A DNA stretch of 64,000 nt from Ancylobacter mangrovi (lineage in GTDB: Bacteria > Pseudomonadota > Alphaproteobacteria > Rhizobiales > Xanthobacteraceae). The notes beneath the pieces are model-generated. The model did not search any database, was not told the origin of the DNA, and was given only the letters and a program-made list of their open reading frames with translations. Within the stretch, counting starts at the first letter, position 1; every line of letters begins with the position of its first letter. The DNA lies in the NCBI RefSeq assembly GCF_024752355.1, contig NZ_JANTHZ010000002.1, positions 786,845 through 850,844 of the forward strand, given 5' to 3'. Positions 35,806 to 43,376 of this stretch are shown in pieces. The translations under genes and the position numbers were made by a program.

Positions 35806-36843
35806 ATGGCCTATTCGCGATCCTTCACCCTCGTCCGCGCCCGGGGTTTCGGCGCGCTGCCCGATCTGCTGGAGCAGCGCGCGGGCGAACGGGCGATGCT
35901 CGGCGTATTCGAGAGCGAGGGGCTTCCGATCGCGCTGAGGGACCAGCTCGACACGCCGATGCCGATCGGCGCGATGATGGGGCTGTTCGCGCGCTCGGCC
36001 GGCCTCCTGGGCCAGAGGACCTTCGGCCTCGACGTCGGCGCGCACATGTCGCATGACGGCTACGGCCTGTGGGCGCAGTACAGCAGCCAGGCCGCGACGC
36101 TCGGCCGGGCGCTGCAGCGGAGCGTGATCTCCAGCAGCGCGCATCTGAGCGGCTGCCGGCTGGAGCTGGTCCCGGAAGCCGGCCGCTATGTCTGGCGCTT
36201 CGTCACGCCGCGGTTTCCCCTGCGCATGATCGAGCATTCCGACCACGTGCTGCCGCCGATGCTGAATCTGGTGCGGGTGTATCTCGGCGAGACCTGGCGG
36301 CCGGAATGGGTCGAGGTGAACTACGCCCGCGACCCCGACGCGGGGAAGGTCGAGCGGCGGCTCCAGATCCCGATGCGGTTCGAGGGGCCGGGCGTCGGCT
36401 TCGTGCTGCGCCCGGAGGATCTGACGCGGCGCCGGCCGGTGCATGTGCCGCCGCCGCGCCGGGCGATCACGCTGCGGGACGTCGAGGCCGACGTGACGCT
36501 GAGGAACGCGCCCGAGCCCGCGCGCGCCCTGTCGGCGGTGATCGCGCTGCGGCTGCTCGACGGCGCCAGCGACATCGAGGGCGCGGCGCATCTGGTCGGC
36601 ATCAGCGTGCAGTCGCTGCAGCGCCGGCTGCGCCAGCACGGCTACACCTATCGCGAGGTGCTGGACCTGGTGCGGCGCGACCGCGCGGTCGGGCTGCTCA
36701 CCGAGACCCAGCTCTCCGTGCTCGAGATCGCGCTGGCGCTCGGCTACGAGGACCACGGCAACTTCACCCGCGCCTTCACCCGCTGGCTCGGCTGCACGCC
36801 TAGCGCCTTCCGGCGCATGCGGTGCTTCGATCCGCTGATCTGA
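35806..36843 (+). CDS. AraC-family transcriptional regulator (Arabinose_bd + HTH_18)
   Basis: A 345-residue regulator starting after AGGGGGG (35797-35803). Residues about 20-210 form the N-terminal ligand-sensing domain of the OruR/ArgR-like AraC group. Residues about 235-340 are the two-helix-turn-helix AraC DNA-binding domain, with IEGAAHLVGISVQSLQRRLRQHGYTYREVLDLVRRDRAVGLLTETQLSVLEIALALGYEDHGNFTRAFTRWLGCTPSAFR. It is divergent from the arylsulfatase-HAD pair and is its most likely regulator. The inducer is unknown. Confidence 0.9.
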   Translation: MAYSRSFTLVRARGFGALPDLLEQRAGERAMLGVFESEGLPIALRDQLDTPMPIGAMMGLFARSAGLLGQRTFGLDVGAHMSHDGYGLWAQYSSQAATLGRALQRSVISSSAHLSGCRLELVPEAGRYVWRFVTPRFPLRMIEHSDHVLPPMLNLVRVYLGETWRPEWVEVNYARDPDAGKVERRLQIPMRFEGPGVGFVLRPEDLTRRRPVHVPPPRRAITLRDVEADVTLRNAPEPARALSAVIALRLLDGASDIEGAAHLVGISVQSLQRRLRQHGYTYREVLDLVRRDRAVGLLTETQLSVLEIALALGYEDHGNFTRAFTRWLGCTPSAFRRMRCFDPLI

Positions 36844-37154
36844 GCACCTGTCCCTATCCGGCGAGGGTGGCCGGCCCGCCCGTCATTCCGCCGCCTTCAT
36901 CCTCGCCCGTGCCGGGGTCGGCGACGGGGCGGTACGGGCGCCGATCGTGCCGCGCCTGCTGCCCCTCGATCCTCAGGGAGAGCCGCCCCCGTTGCCGCCG
37001 GGCGAGGATCGATCAGGATGCCGACTTGATGGCATTCGGACTATGCGTTTCCCTTCTCGAACCGCGCCCGCCATCTTGCCCGCCATCCTGCACCAGACCC
37101 GCAGCCGCGCCGCCTCGCGGGCCGCTGCCCATAAACCTTGCGAAGGACTGAGCG
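36844..37154 (+). other. 311-base intergenic region, no features seen
   Basis: Between the AraC gene and the MDR gene on the same strand. It contains scattered GC-rich sequence with no dyad, promoter pair or coding frame that I can support, apart from the MDR ribosome site GAAGGA at about 37141-37146. Confidence 0.5.
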
Positions 37155-38168
37155 ATGAAGGCCATCGGCTTCTACGAACCCCTGCCGATCGACGACGAGC
37201 GCGCGCTGGTCGAGATCGAGATGCCCATGCCGGAGCTGCGCCCGCGCGATCTGCTGGTCCGCATCGAGGCGGTCTCGGTCAACCCGGTCGACGTGAAGGT
37301 GCGCGCCAGTGCCGTTCCGCCCGCCGGGGAGCCGCGCATCCTGGGCTTCGACGCGGTCGGCGTGGTCGAGGCGGTCGGTGCCGAGGCGCAGCTGTTCAAG
37401 CCGGGCGACGCGGTGTTCTATGCCGGCAGCATCGACCGGCAGGGCACCAATGCCGAGTTCCATGCGGTGGACGAGCGCATCGTCGGGCGCAAGCCCGCGA
37501 CGCTGACCAGCGCCCAGGCGGCGGCGCTGCCGCTGACCTCGATCACCGCCTGGGAGCTGCTGTTCGACCGGCTGCGCGTCTCCTATGGCGTGAAGGCGCA
37601 GGACGGGGCGATCCTCATCGTCAACGGCGCGGGCGGGGTCGGCTCCATCCTCACCCAGATCGCCCGCCGGCTCACCGGCCTCACCGTCATCGCCACCGCC
37701 TCGCGGCCGGAGACGATCGACTGGGTGAAGGAGATGGGCGCGCATCACGTCATCGACCACCGCCAGCCGCTCGACGAGGGGCTGAAGGCGATCGGCATTC
37801 CCGAGGTGCAGTATGTCGCCGGCCTGACCGCGACCGAGCACCACCTGCCGGCGATCGTCAACGCGCTGGCGCCGCAGGGTGCGCTGGCGCTGATCGACGA
37901 TCCCAAGGTGCTCGACGTGGTGCCCTTCAAGCGCAAGAGCCTCGCCCTGCACTGGGAGCTGATGTTCACCCGACCGCTGTTCCAGACGCCGGACCTGATC
38001 CGCCAGCACCGCCTGCTCAACGAGGTGGCCGCGCTGGTCGACGAGGGCCTGCTGCGCACCACGTTCAAGCACGAGATCGGCCCGATCAGCGTCGACGGCC
38101 TGCGCGAGGCGCACAGGCTGCTGGAGAGCGGGCGCAGCATCGGCAAGGCCGTGCTCAGCGGGTTCTGA
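37155..38168 (+). CDS. Zinc-type alcohol dehydrogenase-like/quinone oxidoreductase (MDR)
   Basis: A 337-residue MDR protein. The N-terminal GroES-like domain has LLVRIEAVSVNPVDVKVRASAVP and ILGFDAVGVVEAVG, and the nucleotide motif is ILIVNGAGGVGSILTQIA. Catalytic and structural zinc cysteines are absent, so it belongs to the zinc-free quinone-oxidoreductase group sometimes annotated zinc-binding alcohol dehydrogenase (YogA-like). It likely reduces quinones or enones with NADPH. It stands alone and converges with the LysR gene. Confidence 0.87.
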   Translation: MKAIGFYEPLPIDDERALVEIEMPMPELRPRDLLVRIEAVSVNPVDVKVRASAVPPAGEPRILGFDAVGVVEAVGAEAQLFKPGDAVFYAGSIDRQGTNAEFHAVDERIVGRKPATLTSAQAAALPLTSITAWELLFDRLRVSYGVKAQDGAILIVNGAGGVGSILTQIARRLTGLTVIATASRPETIDWVKEMGAHHVIDHRQPLDEGLKAIGIPEVQYVAGLTATEHHLPAIVNALAPQGALALIDDPKVLDVVPFKRKSLALHWELMFTRPLFQTPDLIRQHRLLNEVAALVDEGLLRTTFKHEIGPISVDGLREAHRLLESGRSIGKAVLSGF

Positions 38169-38183
38169 GCGCCCGGGAGTACG

Positions 38184-39113
38184 TCACTTTGCCGGCTTAC
38201 CAAATCGGGTGGGGCCGGCATCGGCCTTCACCTCGCGCTCGATCCAGTCGATCAGGTCGCGCGCGGCGGGCGACGGGTCGGGCCCGGGGCGCAGCCAGTA
38301 GCCATGGTCGGCCCGCAGCAGCGGCGGGCCGATGGCGACCAGCGTGCCGTCTGCCAGCGCGCCGTCGATCAGCCCCGACCAGCCGAGCGCGACGCCCTGG
38401 TCGGCGATCGCCGCCTGTACCACGAGCCCATAGGTGTTGAGGCTGAGGTCGCTGGCGCTCGGCCCGCGCGCGAAGCCGGTGGCGGCGAACCAGTCGCCCC
38501 AGCCGAACCAGCGCGGGCGCGGCGTGCTCTCCAGATGCAGCAGCGGCACCGCGCCGATCCGCATGGGCTGCTCGGCGAGGCCGTGCCGCGCGGCGAAGCG
38601 CGGCCCGCACACCGGCACCACCTTCTCCTCGAGCAGCTGGACCGCGTTGGCGGGAAAGTCCGAGCGCGTGCCGAACAGCACCGCGACGTCCTCGGCATCG
38701 TCGCCGCTCGGCTCGGCGGCGGCCGAGGCGATGACGTGGACCTCGGTGTCGGGGCGCACCAGCCGGAAGGCGGCGACGCGCGGCATCATCCAGAACGAGG
38801 CGAAGCCATAGTCCGTGAACAGGCGGACCACCGGGCGCCGGCTCATGCGGCGGATGGCGCGGGCGGCGCCGTCGAGCTCGGCCACCGCCCCGGCCGCGGC
38901 GCGGTGCAGCGTCTCGCCGGCGGGGGTGAGCGTGCTGCCGCGATGGCCGCGCATCAGCAGCGGCGTGCCGAGCTGCTCCTCCAGCATGCGCACCGTGTAG
39001 CTGACCGCGGGCTGCGACAGGCCGAGCTCCTGCGCGGCCCGGGTCAGGCCGCCGAGCCGGCCGACGGCCTCGAAGATGCGCAGCCAGGCGAGCTCGAGAG
39101 GGCGCTCAGACAT
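38184..39113 (-). CDS. LysR-family regulator of choline-O-sulfate utilisation
   Basis: A 309-residue LysR protein. The N-terminal winged helix-turn-helix reads AWLRIFEAVGRLGGLTRAAQELGLSQPAVSYTVRMLEEQLGTPLLMRGHRG. The C-terminal domain has the GcvA-like substrate-binding pattern. It is divergent from choX and betC with 154 bases between. LysR regulators in this position are known for choline sulfate loci. The intergenic dyad supports a local regulatory role. The effector is presumably choline sulfate or choline, by context. Confidence 0.9.
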   Translation of the reverse strand: MSERPLELAWLRIFEAVGRLGGLTRAAQELGLSQPAVSYTVRMLEEQLGTPLLMRGHRGSTLTPAGETLHRAAAGAVAELDGAARAIRRMSRRPVVRLFTDYGFASFWMMPRVAAFRLVRPDTEVHVIASAAAEPSGDDAEDVAVLFGTRSDFPANAVQLLEEKVVPVCGPRFAARHGLAEQPMRIGAVPLLHLESTPRPRWFGWGDWFAATGFARGPSASDLSLNTYGLVVQAAIADQGVALGWSGLIDGALADGTLVAIGPPLLRADHGYWLRPGPDPSPAARDLIDWIEREVKADAGPTRFGKPAK

Positions 39114-39130
39114 AAAGACGCTCTATGCCG

Positions 39131-39175
39131 GACATCCAAAATTGGCGACTTCACAGCATTTGACATCTAGATGTC
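39131..39175. promoter_or_regulatory. Perfect palindrome GACATCTAGATGTC plus half-site, candidate LysR operator
   Basis: A perfect 14-bp palindrome lies at 39162-39175, and another GACATC half-site starts at 39131, 31 bases (three helical turns) upstream. It is in the LysR-choX divergent region. LysR proteins typically use a recognition site plus an activation site on one face of DNA, which this layout fits. Confidence 0.6.
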
Positions 39176-39267
39176 TGATGAAGGCAAGATCAAGGGGAAC
39201 GAAATGGCCGCACAAGCGCCGGACCCTTGGCCGCGACAAGCCTCTCCACCCTTCCAGAGGTCCCACG

Positions 39268-40221
39268 ATGAATCGCTCCCTTCTGGCGGCCGCCGCCCTC
39301 TCCCTCGCCGTGCTTTGCCCCGTCCTGCTCGCCGCCCCCGCGCGGGCGGACGCGCCCTCCTGCAAGACCGTGCGCATGTCGGACCCCGGCTGGACCGACA
39401 TCACCTCCACCAACGCCATCGCCGGCGCGCTGCTCGGCGGGCTCGGCTATGAGCAGGACGTGAAGACGCTCTCGGTGCCGATCGGCTACGAATCGATGAA
39501 GAACGGCAATATCGACGTCTTCCTCGGCAACTGGATGCCGGCGCAGCAGAAGTTCATCGACGCGCTGGACAAGGCCAAGGCGGCGGACGTGCTCGCCACC
39601 AACCTCAAGGGCGCCAAGTTCACCCTCGCCGTGCCGAGCTATGTGGCGGAAGCGGGCGTGAAGGACTTCAAGGATCTCGCCGCCCACGCCGACAAGTTCG
39701 GCAGCGCGATCTACGGCATCGAGCCGGGCGCGCCGGCGAACCAGAACATCCAGAAGATGATCGACGCCGACGATTTCGGCCTGAAGGGCTGGAAGGTGGT
39801 CGAATCGGGCGAGCAGGCGATGCTGGCCCAGGTCAAGCGCGCCACCAACGGCAAGGACTGGATCGTCTTCCTCGCCTGGGCGCCGCACCCGATGAACGCG
39901 AATTTCGACCTGACCTATCTCTCCGGCGGCGACGCCTATTTCGGCCCGAATTTCGGCGGCGCAGACGTGCGCACGCTCGCGCGCACCGGCTGGGCCGGCG
40001 AATGCCCGAACGCGGCGAAGCTGTTCAAGCAGCTTACCTTCGACCTGCCGATGGAGAACGCGATGATGGGTCTCATCCTCGACGACGGCAAGGAGCCGGC
40101 GGCCGCCGCTAAGACCTGGCTGAAGGCGCATCCCGACGTGCTCGGCCCGTGGCTCGAGGGCGTCACCACCTTCGACGGCAAGCCCGGCCTGCCGGCCGTC
40201 AAGGCCTCGCTCGGCCTCTGA
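39268..40221 (+). CDS. choX: Choline ABC transporter substrate-binding protein ChoX
   Basis: A 317-residue OpuAC-family periplasmic protein; the ATG at 39268 follows AGAGG at about 39255-39259 and begins a signal peptide (MNRSLLAAAALSLAVLCPVLLAAPARA). Mature-domain features are VRMSDPGWTDITSTNAIAGALLGGLGY, IDVFLGNWMPAQQKFID, YGIEPGAPANQNIQKMI and VFLAWAPHPMNANFDLTYLSGGD, with the aromatic residues that cage quaternary ammonium groups. It captures choline, and possibly choline sulfate, outside the inner membrane. The permease and ATPase (choW, choV) are not in the window, so they must be encoded elsewhere. Confidence 0.93.
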   Translation: MNRSLLAAAALSLAVLCPVLLAAPARADAPSCKTVRMSDPGWTDITSTNAIAGALLGGLGYEQDVKTLSVPIGYESMKNGNIDVFLGNWMPAQQKFIDALDKAKAADVLATNLKGAKFTLAVPSYVAEAGVKDFKDLAAHADKFGSAIYGIEPGAPANQNIQKMIDADDFGLKGWKVVESGEQAMLAQVKRATNGKDWIVFLAWAPHPMNANFDLTYLSGGDAYFGPNFGGADVRTLARTGWAGECPNAAKLFKQLTFDLPMENAMMGLILDDGKEPAAAAKTWLKAHPDVLGPWLEGVTTFDGKPGLPAVKASLGL

Positions 40222-40291
40222 GCCGACGCCGAGCGCCGGCGCCTCGCGATCGACGGGGCGCCGGCTCCGGCCGGCTTCCCCCGTCCGTCAC

Positions 40292-41845
40292 ATGACGTTG
40301 CGTGCCATGACAGCCCCGATCGACGTTGCGACGTGCCGTCCGAACATCCTCATCCTGATGGTGGACCAGCTCAACGGGACGCTGTTCCCCGACGGGCCGG
40401 CCGGCTTGCTCCACGCGCCGCATCTCAAGGCGCTGGCCGCGCGCTCGGCGCGCTTCGCCAACACCTATACGGCGAGCCCGCTCTGCGCCCCGGCGCGGGC
40501 CTCCTTCATGTCCGGCCAGTTGCCGAGCCGGACCCGCGTCTACGACAATGCGGCCGAGTTCACCTCGGACGTGCCCACCTATGCCCACCACCTGCGCCGC
40601 GCGGGCTACCACACCGCGCTGTCGGGCAAGATGCACTTCGTCGGGCCGGACCAGCTCCACGGCTTCGAGGAGCGGCTGACCACCGACATCTACCCGGCCG
40701 ATTTCGGCTGGACCCCGGACTACACCAAGCCCGGCGAACGGATCGACTGGTGGTACCATAATCTCGGCTCGGTCACCGGCGCGGGCGTGGCGGAGATCAC
40801 CAACCAGCTCGAATATGACGACGAGGTCGCCTACCACGCCGGCCGCAAGCTCTACGACCTCGCGCGCGGCCATGACGAGCGCCCCTGGTGCCTGACGGTG
40901 AGCTTCACCCACCCGCACGATCCCTATGTGGCGCGCCGCCGCTTCTGGGACCTCTATGAGGACTGCCCGGCGCTCGATCCGGTGGTGGCGCCGATTCCGT
41001 TCGAGGAGCAGGACCCGCACTCGCAGCGGCTGATGCTGGCGAGCGACCATGCGGCGAGCCATGTGACGGGGGAGGACGTGCGCCGCTCGCGCCGGGCCTA
41101 TTTCGCCAACATCTCCTATATCGACGAGAAGATCGGCGACCTGCTCGACATCCTCGAGCGCTGCGGGATGGGCGAGAACACGATCGTCGCCTTCGTCTCC
41201 GACCATGGCGACATGCTCGGCGAGCGCGGCATGTGGTTCAAGATGAGCTTCTTCGAGGGCTCGGCCCGCGTGCCGTTGATGATCGCCGCTCCGGGTCTGC
41301 CTGCCGGGCGGATCGACGCGCCGGCCTCGACGCTCGACGTGCTGCCGACCCTCGCCGAGCTCGCGGGCATCGACCTGTCGGGCGTGATGCCCTGGACCGA
41401 TGGCGAGAGCCTCGCCGGGGTGGCGCGCGGCACGGATGTGCGCGGGCCGGTGCCGATGGAATATGCGGCGGAAGGCTCCTACGCGCCGCTGGTGGCGCTG
41501 CGCGACGGGCCGTGGAAGCTGGTGCTGTGCGATCTCGACCCGCCGATCCTCACCCATCTCGCGGACGACCCCCATGAGCGGGTCAACCGCGCTGATGACC
41601 CCGCCTGCGCCGGCGTGCTGGCCGATCTCGCCGCGCGCATGCGCCAGCGCTGGGATCTCGCCCGCTTCGACGCCGAGGTGCGCGCCAGCCAGGCGCGCCG
41701 GCACGTGGTCTATGAGGCGCTGCGCAATGGCGCCTATTACCCGTGGGATTTCCAGCCGCTGCAGCGCGCCTCCGAGCGCTACATGCGCAACCATATGGAC
41801 CTCAACATCCTCGAGGACGCGCAGCGCTTCCCGCGCGGGGAGTAG
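40292..41845 (+). CDS. betC: Choline-sulfatase BetC
   Basis: A 517-residue type I sulfatase; an in-frame ATG at 40307 is an alternative start. No signal peptide, fitting the cytoplasmic choline sulfatase. The metal-binding start is RPNILILMVDQLNG, the formylglycine motif is PLCAPARASF with Cys 65, followed by SGKMHFVG, FTHPHDPY and SDHGDMLGERGMWFKMSFFEGSARVPLMI. The C-terminal ~50 residues (NGAYYPWDFQPLQRASERYMRN) are the choline-sulfatase C-terminal segment. It hydrolyses choline-O-sulfate to choline and sulfate. betB and betA, which make glycine betaine, are not adjacent. Confidence 0.94.
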   Translation: MTLRAMTAPIDVATCRPNILILMVDQLNGTLFPDGPAGLLHAPHLKALAARSARFANTYTASPLCAPARASFMSGQLPSRTRVYDNAAEFTSDVPTYAHHLRRAGYHTALSGKMHFVGPDQLHGFEERLTTDIYPADFGWTPDYTKPGERIDWWYHNLGSVTGAGVAEITNQLEYDDEVAYHAGRKLYDLARGHDERPWCLTVSFTHPHDPYVARRRFWDLYEDCPALDPVVAPIPFEEQDPHSQRLMLASDHAASHVTGEDVRRSRRAYFANISYIDEKIGDLLDILERCGMGENTIVAFVSDHGDMLGERGMWFKMSFFEGSARVPLMIAAPGLPAGRIDAPASTLDVLPTLAELAGIDLSGVMPWTDGESLAGVARGTDVRGPVPMEYAAEGSYAPLVALRDGPWKLVLCDLDPPILTHLADDPHERVNRADDPACAGVLADLAARMRQRWDLARFDAEVRASQARRHVVYEALRNGAYYPWDFQPLQRASERYMRNHMDLNILEDAQRFPRGE

Positions 41846-41938
41846 CGCCGGCCCCGGCGCGTCACGCTCCGACGAATGGCGTCGTTTCCGCCCGCGCGGG
41901 TGATTCCACCGGGCGGGAAAATTCTCTAGCGTGGCGGC

Positions 41939-43318
41939 ATGAGTGAACGAGCCATCCGCGCCGCGCGCGCCCTCCCCGGACCCCTGAGCCGTCGCCGCTT
42001 CCTGGCCGGCGCCTCCGCCGCGCTTCTTGCCGGCCCCGCCCTCGCGCAGTCGGGGGCGACCGATGTGGATGTGGCCATCGTCGGCGGCGGCGCGGCGGGA
42101 ATCGCGGCCGCGCGCCGGATCGCCGGCTCCGGGCACAGCTATGTGCTGCTGGAGGCCGGGCCACGGCTCGGCGGGCGCGCGCGCACGGTCGAGGCGCTGG
42201 GCATGGAGGTCGATCTCGGCTGCGGCCTGCTGCCGCGCGATTTCCATCCGCTGCTCGCGGCGGCCGACGCTGCGGGCGTCGCCGTGACCGACCTGTCCAA
42301 CGGGCCGCGGCTCTATGTGGAGGGGCGCGAGGCGAAGGAGAGCGACTACGACCACTTCCTCGCCGCGCTCGGGCAGGCGCGGCGCGACATCCGCGCGGCC
42401 GCCGATGCCGGAAAGGACGTCGCCGTCGCCACGGTGATGCCCAAGCCCGAACCCGGCTCGAGGTCGGGCCCGTGGGAGGCGACCGCCGCCGACATGCTCG
42501 GCCCGCTCGGCTGCGGGCGCGGGCTCAATACGCTGTCGACGCTCGATCTCGCCCTGCGCACGCCGCCGGCGGGGAACGCCACCAGCCCGGTCGGCGTCGG
42601 CGCCATGCTGCAGACGCTCGGCGCATGGCTGAACCTGCAGACCGACGCGCCGGTGACGCAGATCACCCATGGCGGGCGGGTCCATGCGCTGCGGGTCGAG
42701 GGCCAGCGCGGGCTGATCCGCGCGCGGGCGATCATCCTCGCCGTGCCGGCGCCGGTGATCGCGGCGGGCGCCATCAAGTTCAATCCCGCGCTGCCCAGGC
42801 GGCTCGCGCAGGCGTTCGACGACTGCCCGGCGGGCGCGCTCGAGCAGGTCGCGTTCCTGCTGCCGGGAAATCCGCTGCGGCTCGAGGCGGACGAGCGCAT
42901 CCTGCCGCGCGCGGGCAAGGTGCCGGCGCTGCTGCGCGGCCGGGTGAACGGCACCGATTTGCACATCCTCACCTTCGGCGACGGGCCGGCGCGCGAGATC
43001 GCGGCGAAGGGCAAGGAGGCGGGACTGCGGCTCGCCCGCGCCTTCCTCGGCGAGGCGTTCGCTCTGGCGCCGGAGACCGTCACCGAGGTCGCCTGCTCGG
43101 CCTGGACCGCCGATCCGCTGATCCGCGGCGCCATGGCCGCCGCGCGGCCGGGCAAGGGCGCCCAGCGCCGGCTGTTCGAGGACCCGGTGCAGACGCGCAT
43201 CTTCCTCGCCGGCGAGTACACCTCCACCGATTCCTGGGGTTCGCTGGCGGGAGCGTGGGAGTCGGGCGAGGTGGCCGCCGCCAAGGCGCTGGCGCTGCTC
43301 GGCGACGGGCCGTCCTGA
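41939..43318 (+). CDS. Tat-exported FAD-dependent amine oxidase-like protein
   Basis: A 459-residue flavoprotein. The N-terminus has a twin-arginine signal SRRRFLAGASAALLAGPALAQ. The FAD-binding motif is VDVAIVGGGAAGIAAARRIAGSGHSYVLLEAG followed by GGRARTVEALGMEVDLGCGLL, and the C-terminal FAD loop is TRIFLAGEYTSTDSWGSLAGAWESGEVAA. This is the monoamine-oxidase/phytoene-desaturase fold group. Export of a folded flavoprotein by Tat suggests a periplasmic amine or related oxidase. The substrate is unknown. It follows betC by 93 bases but has no clear link to choline metabolism. Confidence 0.82.
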   Translation: MSERAIRAARALPGPLSRRRFLAGASAALLAGPALAQSGATDVDVAIVGGGAAGIAAARRIAGSGHSYVLLEAGPRLGGRARTVEALGMEVDLGCGLLPRDFHPLLAAADAAGVAVTDLSNGPRLYVEGREAKESDYDHFLAALGQARRDIRAAADAGKDVAVATVMPKPEPGSRSGPWEATAADMLGPLGCGRGLNTLSTLDLALRTPPAGNATSPVGVGAMLQTLGAWLNLQTDAPVTQITHGGRVHALRVEGQRGLIRARAIILAVPAPVIAAGAIKFNPALPRRLAQAFDDCPAGALEQVAFLLPGNPLRLEADERILPRAGKVPALLRGRVNGTDLHILTFGDGPAREIAAKGKEAGLRLARAFLGEAFALAPETVTEVACSAWTADPLIRGAMAAARPGKGAQRRLFEDPVQTRIFLAGEYTSTDSWGSLAGAWESGEVAAAKALALLGDGPS

Positions 43319-43376
43319 GGCGGACGCGCGGGGCGCCCGCCCTCCGGCGTGCGGGCTGAGCTTCCGGCCCGGCGGC

